A stretch of 64,000 nucleotides of DNA from an uncultured Bacilli bacterium. GTDB lineage: Bacteria > Bacillota_I > Bacilli_A > RF39 > UBA660. Each line of letters begins with the position of its first letter. Positions within the stretch are counted from its first letter, which is position 1. The stretch is from NCBI GenBank assembly GCA_947625425.1, contig CANQOH010000004.1:1-64000 (forward strand). The letters run 5' to 3'. Below the pieces are notes generated by a model that saw only the letters and a program-made list of their open reading frames with translations, was not told where the DNA came from and did not search any database. A program made the translations under genes and the position numbers. Shown here one piece after another: positions 59,315 through 64,000 of the stretch.

Positions 59315-60568
59315 CTATACTTCTTTTATCTTAATTTGAGCACCAACTTTTGTTAGTTTTTCAACGATATTTTCATAGCCTCTTAAGATGTGTTCTATCT
59401 CATTAACAGTTGTTGTTCCTTCAGCTATTAAACCAGCAATTACCATAGCAGCACCGGCTCTTAAATCAGTAGCTGTTACTTCTTCGCCTCTTAGTGGAGT
59501 TTTACCGACAATAATAGCAGTACGATCATTTACTCGGATATTAGCACCCATTTTTTGTAAGTATTTAATATGGCCCATACGATTTTCATAAATTGTTTCT
59601 TCAAAGATAGACATACCATCAGCTTGAGTTAGTAAAACACTCATTGGTTGACCTAAATCAGTAGCAAAACCAGGGAAGACTAATGTTTTAACATTTATTG
59701 ATTTATATTTTTTTGGTCTGTTGATAACTAGGGAGTTATTATCAATTTTCATATCAACACCCATTTCTTTTAATTTAGAAAGTAAGGCATCAATGTGATC
59801 TTCGATAATACCACTTATTTTTAAGTTTTTACCTAGTAGTGCACCAATTATCGTATAAGTTCCGGCTTCAATACGATCAGGAATAACATCGATAACGGCT
59901 TTACCTAGTTTTTTAACACCTTCAATTTTGATTTCGCTAGTTCCGGCGCCTGTAATTCTTGCTCCCATATTATTAAGTAAGGTTGCAATATTAACGATTT
60001 CTGGTTCTTTAGCAGCATTTGAGATATAAGTTGTACCTTCAGCTTTAACAGCTGCTAACATAATATTAATAGTTGCACCTACGGAAGCAAAATCTAAATA
60101 TATACGAGCACCTTTTAGTTTATCAGCTTTAAAGATATATTTATTACCTTCAATAGTTACTTCTGCACCTAGTTTTTGAAAACCATTAATATGGAAATCA
60201 ATTGGTCTTGAACCAATATTACATCCACCTGGGAAATATATTTCGGCATAATGGAATTTACCTAATAAAGCTCCCATAAAGTAATAAGAAGCTCTTAATT
60301 TTTTACTTAGTTCTTCAGGAACTAATTTATTTTCTATATGACTTGTATCGATTTTCATTATTTCATCTTGATATTCTACTTTACCATTTAATAAATCAAT
60401 TATATCTAGTAAAGCTCTAGTATCAGATATATCTGGGACATTATATAATGTAACTTCTTCATCAGATAAAATAGCCGCTGGTATTAAAGCAACAACACTA
60501 TTTTTTGCACCACTGATTTTTATTTCACCAGTTAATTCGTGTCCCCCATCAATTATTAATTGTTTCAT
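59315..60568 (-). CDS. murA: UDP-N-acetylglucosamine 1-carboxyvinyltransferase
   Basis: 417 residues. It transfers enolpyruvate from PEP to UDP-GlcNAc. SGAKNSVVALIPAAIL (Lys-Asn pair), PGGCNIGSRPIDFHINGF (catalytic Cys retained, hence fosfomycin-sensitive type) and DLRAGAAMVIAGL are conserved. Bacillus has murAA beside spoIID; here it is near spoIIR and followed by the RNA locus. Monocistronic with its own upstream gap (60569-60674). Confidence 0.97.
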   Translation of the reverse strand: MKQLIIDGGHELTGEIKISGAKNSVVALIPAAILSDEEVTLYNVPDISDTRALLDIIDLLNGKVEYQDEIMKIDTSHIENKLVPEELSKKLRASYYFMGALLGKFHYAEIYFPGGCNIGSRPIDFHINGFQKLGAEVTIEGNKYIFKADKLKGARIYLDFASVGATINIMLAAVKAEGTTYISNAAKEPEIVNIATLLNNMGARITGAGTSEIKIEGVKKLGKAVIDVIPDRIEAGTYTIIGALLGKNLKISGIIEDHIDALLSKLKEMGVDMKIDNNSLVINRPKKYKSINVKTLVFPGFATDLGQPMSVLLTQADGMSIFEETIYENRMGHIKYLQKMGANIRVNDRTAIIVGKTPLRGEEVTATDLRAGAAMVIAGLIAEGTTTVNEIEHILRGYENIVEKLTKVGAQIKIKEV

Positions 60569-60674
60569 TTAATCACTCTCATACTTCTATAAGTAATATT
60601 CGATAAGTTTCTCTTATCAATTTTACTATATAATTAACAATTAGTTTTGTCAATTGATTTAATTGTTATTTAAG

Positions 60675-61184
60675 TTATGAGCCGAACTTTTCAAGGATTT
60701 CTTGAAGATAGAATTTGTATTCAACATCTTCATAATCATCGGAATTAGATTCTAGTAAACATAATGGTGGATACATAACACACCACCAGTTATTTCCTTT
60801 AGCTTCGCCTAGGGAAATAACTAAAGATTCATATTCGCCTTCATTATATGTTATACCTTTATAATTTTTTTCAGGGAAGTAATTTGGCCCATAATTAATT
60901 GTATATGGTATATTATATGAATCTAATGTTTTTTTGATAACATCTTCGTTTTCATTAATTATTTTACGTGATTCTTCTAGAGAAGTAGTATTTTCTAGTA
61001 AAGGAAAGAATTGTTGTTCTAGATCTTTTTTTATTTGTAACTTAGTATTTTGATCAATATTAGAATTACTATTAGCAATTATTCTGAAACGAATAGAGTC
61101 TTCAGGAATAATAGGATTGTTTTTATTATATAGAAAGAATGATAAAACAAATAATATTAGAATTATATAGATTAATTTTTTCAT
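60675..61184 (-). CDS. spoIIR: Stage II sporulation protein R
   Basis: 169 residues. Signal/TM about 3-21, then SIRFRIIANSNSNIDQNTKLQ, the YFPEKNYKGITYNEGEYESLVISLGEAKGNNWWCVMYPPLCLL block diagnostic of SpoIIR. Secreted from the forespore, it triggers SpoIIGA to process pro-sigma-E. Its RBS (AGGTGA) lies in the 3' arm of a 15-bp hairpin following prmC. The prfA-prmC-spoIIR order is as in Bacillus. Confidence 0.93.
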   Translation of the reverse strand: MKKLIYIILILFVLSFFLYNKNNPIIPEDSIRFRIIANSNSNIDQNTKLQIKKDLEQQFFPLLENTTSLEESRKIINENEDVIKKTLDSYNIPYTINYGPNYFPEKNYKGITYNEGEYESLVISLGEAKGNNWWCVMYPPLCLLESNSDDYEDVEYKFYLQEILEKFGS

Positions 61185-61188
61185 TTAA

Positions 61189-61219
61189 AATATCACCTAA
61201 CATAATGTTGGGTGATATT
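61189..61219 (-). promoter_or_regulatory. Long hairpin masking the spoIIR RBS
   Basis: On the minus strand AATATCACC/GGTGATATT (9 bp) continues through a G-T pair into AACAT/ATGTT (5 bp) with a one- to three-base loop. The 3' arm contains the AGGTGA ribosome binding site of spoIIR (start 61184). It is not followed by a T-run long enough for an efficient terminator. Confidence 0.65.
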
Positions 61220-61227
61220 AGTTTATT

Positions 61228-61947
61228 TTATTCATTAATTATAAAAATATAACGATCTAGATGATGAAAATCTTGTTCTAAGATTATTTTAGCATGAGGA
61301 AATGATTTTTTAGCAATATTTATAATATCATTACCTTGTTCTTCACCTATTTCAAAAGCAATTATAGATTTTGATTTTAAGTACTTAGATGATTCTTTAA
61401 TTATTTCTTTATAGAAATATAGTCCATTGTCTTTAGCATATAAAGCAAGATGGGGTTCATTATTTTTAACAATAGGCATTATTTCTTCATCTTCTCTAAT
61501 ATATGGGGGATTACTAATTATTAAATCGAATTTGCCATCTATGTTAGAAAAGATATTGCTTTCTTGAAAGTTAATATTAACATTATTTAGTTTAGCGTTA
61601 GATATAGCTACAGCTAGAGCTTGAGGTGATATATCACAAGCTGTAATATTGGCATCTTTAAACTCTTTTTTTAAAGCAATAGGAATACATCCGCTACCAG
61701 TACCAATATCTAGAATACTTGGATTAGATGGAAGATATTCTTTAATTAATTTAACTACTTTTTCGACTAATTCCTCAGTTTCAGGACGAGGAATTAAAAC
61801 ATCTTTATTTACTTTAATTGGACTATTATAAAAATAGGTTTCACCAATAATATATTGAACTGGTTCACCACTTTCTAGTCTTTGAATAGCTTCTTCTAAG
61901 TTCTTTTCTGGAGGGAGATATTTTTTTAAATATTCTAATTCAGTCAT
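61228..61947 (-). CDS. prmC: Release factor glutamine methyltransferase
   Basis: 239 residues, a little under the usual 280 (shortened N-terminal helical domain). DIGTGSGCIPIAL is the SAM site, LIISNPPYI the catalytic NPPY. It methylates the GGQ glutamine of RF1 and RF2, both of which are in this window. It follows prfA by 28 nt. Confidence 0.96.
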   Translation of the reverse strand: MTELEYLKKYLPPEKNLEEAIQRLESGEPVQYIIGETYFYNSPIKVNKDVLIPRPETEELVEKVVKLIKEYLPSNPSILDIGTGSGCIPIALKKEFKDANITACDISPQALAVAISNAKLNNVNINFQESNIFSNIDGKFDLIISNPPYIREDEEIMPIVKNNEPHLALYAKDNGLYFYKEIIKESSKYLKSKSIIAFEIGEEQGNDIINIAKKSFPHAKIILEQDFHHLDRYIFIINE

Positions 61948-61975
61948 AGTAATTCTTCTTTCTAAAAAAAGGAGA

Positions 61976-63031
61976 TTATTCTCCTTTTAATTTTCTTTGT
62001 AAGTCTTCAGTAATTAAAGCTTCGATGATACCATCTAAATCGCCATCCATAACACGATCTAAAGTATTAGTAGTATAGCCGATACGATGATCTGTTACTC
62101 TGTTTTGGGGATAGTTATATGTTCTTATCTTTTCAGCACGGTCACCAGTACCTATCTTACTACGTCTTTCATTACCAACTTCAGCATCTTGTCTTTCTTG
62201 TTCAGCTTGATATAAACGAGCTTTTAATACTTCCATAGCTTGAGCTTTGTTTTGTAATTGGCTACGTTCATTCTGACATGTTACAACTGTGTTAGTTGGA
62301 ATATGAGTTATTCTAACAGCTGATGGAGTTGTATTTACTCCTTGGCCACCATGACCAGTTGCACAGTAAACATCGATTCTTAAATCATTAGGATTGATAT
62401 CAATTTCAACATCTTCAACTTCAGGCATTATTAAAACGGTAGCAGTAGAGGTTTGAATACGACCATTTGATTCTGTTACAGGGACTCTTTGGACACGATG
62501 AGATCCTGATTCATATTTTAATTTAGAATAAACATTTTCACCTTTTATTTTAGCTTCGATTTGAGAATAGCCGCCTGCTGTACCTGGTTCAGAGTTGATG
62601 ACGTCAATCTTCCAACCTTGGGAATCAGCATAACGAGAATACATTCTAAATAAGTCTCCAGCAAAGATATTAGCTTCATCACCACCAGCGGCTCCTCTTA
62701 TTTCCATAATTATATCTTTATCATCATTTTCATCTTTAGGAATAAGTAAGATTTCAAGTTCACTAGTTAATTTTTCTTTTTTAGCTTGAGATTCTTCTAA
62801 TTCTAATTGAGCCATTTCACCCATTTCTGAATCATTTAATAACTCTTTAGCTTCTTTGATATTACTTTCTACTTTTTGATATTCTTTATATTTTAAATAA
62901 GTTTCTTCTAAATCTTTTTGTTCTTTAGAAAGTTTCTTTAAAACATTATAATCAGCTAGTACTTCAGGGGTAGATAGCTTTTCGGTTAATTCTTCATATT
63001 TTGTTTTTATCGCTTCTAATCTTTCAAACAT
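61976..63031 (-). CDS. prfA: Peptide chain release factor 1
   Basis: 351 residues. EIRGAAGGDEANIFAGDLFRMY, SHRVQRVPVTESNGRIQTS, and GHGGQGVNTTPSAVRITH with the GGQ tripeptide. It reads UAA and UAG. No frameshift site, unlike prfB. First gene of prfA-prmC-spoIIR. Confidence 0.97.
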   Translation of the reverse strand: MFERLEAIKTKYEELTEKLSTPEVLADYNVLKKLSKEQKDLEETYLKYKEYQKVESNIKEAKELLNDSEMGEMAQLELEESQAKKEKLTSELEILLIPKDENDDKDIIMEIRGAAGGDEANIFAGDLFRMYSRYADSQGWKIDVINSEPGTAGGYSQIEAKIKGENVYSKLKYESGSHRVQRVPVTESNGRIQTSTATVLIMPEVEDVEIDINPNDLRIDVYCATGHGGQGVNTTPSAVRITHIPTNTVVTCQNERSQLQNKAQAMEVLKARLYQAEQERQDAEVGNERRSKIGTGDRAEKIRTYNYPQNRVTDHRIGYTTNTLDRVMDGDLDGIIEALITEDLQRKLKGE

Positions 63032-63094
63032 GATTATTTCACGCCTTTCGTCTTGTATTATATCATATTAATTTTAAATGTAAAAAACAAATGG

Positions 63095-63544
63095 TTACAT
63101 CATGCCATTTGCTTCTTCATCTTCATCAATGATAACTAGGTCTTTTAAATCATCATCGTCAGTTAAGTCATCTGTTTCGTCTTCTTCATCAGAATAGATG
63201 TCTTTATCTTCAGATTCTTCTTCATCTATATTATCTAAGTCAACATCTTCTTCGATATCATCATCTTCATCATCATTATCAATAATAACTTTAGTAGAAT
63301 GTTTAGTTTTTAAATCCCATAAACCATTCTCTAACATTATAAATCTGTGATCTGTTGATAGAACATCAAAGAATGCAGGTAATTTATCTACAAATTCGTC
63401 ATCTGATAAACCAACTAATTTACATACTTCTTTAAATAGTTCATTTATTTTCATTTGACGATTAGTTTCAGTTAGGATCATTGTAGCTATATCATCATAG
63501 GACATAGCTTCGAGTTCAGCTTGAGTTAAATCTTTTAATTTCAT
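63095..63544 (-). CDS. rpoE: DNA-directed RNA polymerase delta subunit
   Basis: About 149 residues. N-terminal winged-helix-like domain (MKLKDLTQAELEAMSYDDIATMIL..LPAFFDVLSTDHRFIMLENGLWDL), then a tail from about residue 95 made almost only of Asp and Glu, as in Gram-positive delta. It speeds recycling of RNA polymerase and lowers nonspecific binding. ATG 63544 has GGAGG; GTG 63571 is unlikely. The argS-rpoE neighbourhood is conserved. Confidence 0.94.
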   Translation of the reverse strand: MKLKDLTQAELEAMSYDDIATMILTETNRQMKINELFKEVCKLVGLSDDEFVDKLPAFFDVLSTDHRFIMLENGLWDLKTKHSTKVIIDNDDEDDDIEEDVDLDNIDEEESEDKDIYSDEEDETDDLTDDDDLKDLVIIDEDEEANGMM

Positions 63545-63631
63545 TTTAAATATAACCTCCAAATAATTCACTAGACACCATTATACATATTTTTTTTAAT
63601 ATGACAATAGATATTTTTAAATTTTTTTAAT

Positions 63632-64000
63632 TTACATTCTATCTGGTACTTCGATACCTAATATATTTAATAATTTCATATTATTATCATAGATAACTTT
63701 GGTAAGAATTAACCAAGATTCCTGTAAGTTTTTATCTTCTTCTGTAAGTATATGATGGTTAGCATAAAAGTTGTTATATAGATTAGTTATTTTATATAAA
63801 TGTTCAGTAATATCATTTAATGATTTAACATTTATGGATTTAGTTAGAACACTTCTTAAGTTTAATAAACAGATAATTACATCACGATCTAGATTATTAT
63901 TGATTACTTTATATTCATTATATTTTAGATCAGCTTCTTCAGCTTTTTTTAGAAGTGAACGCATTCTAATAGTCGAATATAGTAAGTATGGTCCTGTTTT
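63632..64000 (-). CDS. argS: Arginyl-tRNA synthetase, C-terminal part (cut by the window edge)
   Basis: The minus frame is open to the right edge: GPYLLYSTIRMRSLLKKAEE joins the DALR anticodon-binding domain, ending with FYANHHILTEEDKNLQESW and LLNILGIEVPDRM, the usual ArgS terminus. About 122 residues are visible of an expected 550 or so; catalytic domain lies outside. Followed by rpoE after an 87-nt gap. Confidence 0.92.
   Translation of the reverse strand, partial: KTGPYLLYSTIRMRSLLKKAEEADLKYNEYKVINNNLDRDVIICLLNLRSVLTKSINVKSLNDITEHLYKITNLYNNFYANHHILTEEDKNLQESWLILTKVIYDNNMKLLNILGIEVPDRM

Overview
The window is AT-rich chromosomal DNA (roughly 30% GC by eye) from a low-GC Gram-positive bacterium of the Bacilli. 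Gene content and order resemble the left replichore of Bacillus subtilis: parA-parB, DUF951, ychF, rpsF-ssb-rpsR, rplI-dnaB, walJ-rlmH, yvcK-whiA, ftsEX with a PcsB-like hydrolase, gap-pgk-tpi, secA-hpf, murA, spoIID-spoIIQ, rpmE, prfA-prmC-spoIIR and rpoE-argS. UGA is a stop codon and prfB is present, so the code is standard and this is not a Mycoplasma-type genome. Spo0A, GerQ, SpoIID, SpoIIQ and SpoIIR point to an endospore former or a recent descendant of one. An uncultured Erysipelotrichales/RF39-like lineage is my best guess, but that is inference. About 85% of the genes lie on the minus strand, so minus is probably the leading strand and oriC probably lies to the right.

Layout. 1-9.3 kb: glycolysis (gapA, pgk, tpiA and a strongly altered gpmI) with a Spo0A of decayed receiver inserted, then a TGS-uridine-kinase-like protein. 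9.4-18.9 kb: envelope and division (NlpC/P60, WhiA, YvcK, PcsB-like, FtsX, FtsE, YitT-type) plus GerQ and LemA. 18.9-24.2 kb: ung, rlmH, walJ, a LysM-G5-M23 peptidase, dnaB, rplI. 24.3-28.6 kb: an eight-gene island of WXG100-type proteins, including a WXG domain fused to a C39-type cysteine peptidase, without its secretion ATPase. 28.8-31.5 kb: murD-murC on the plus strand. 31.5-43.4 kb: rpsF-ssb-rpsR with an RBS-masking leader, ychF, an AbgT transporter, MscS, ParAB, ftsH, tilS, and prfB with its programmed frameshift.

43.4-50.5 kb is the least ordinary part. A SAM-I riboswitch precedes a compact metK and a divergent adenylosuccinate-synthetase-like gene whose catalytic Asp is replaced by Ser, a change I recall from phage PurZ. 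Several lineage-specific envelope proteins and an orphan transglutaminase-like protein follow. 50.7-64 kb: secA, hpf, spoIIQ, spoIID, rpiB, an ATP-grasp protein, rpmE, an apparently independent non-coding RNA of about 470 nt after murA, spoIIR, prmC, prfA, rpoE, and argS cut by the window edge.

Most operons are bounded by short bidirectional terminators, and many promoters show an extended -10 of the form TGnTATAAT. I saw no tRNA, rRNA, insertion sequence or CRISPR array.
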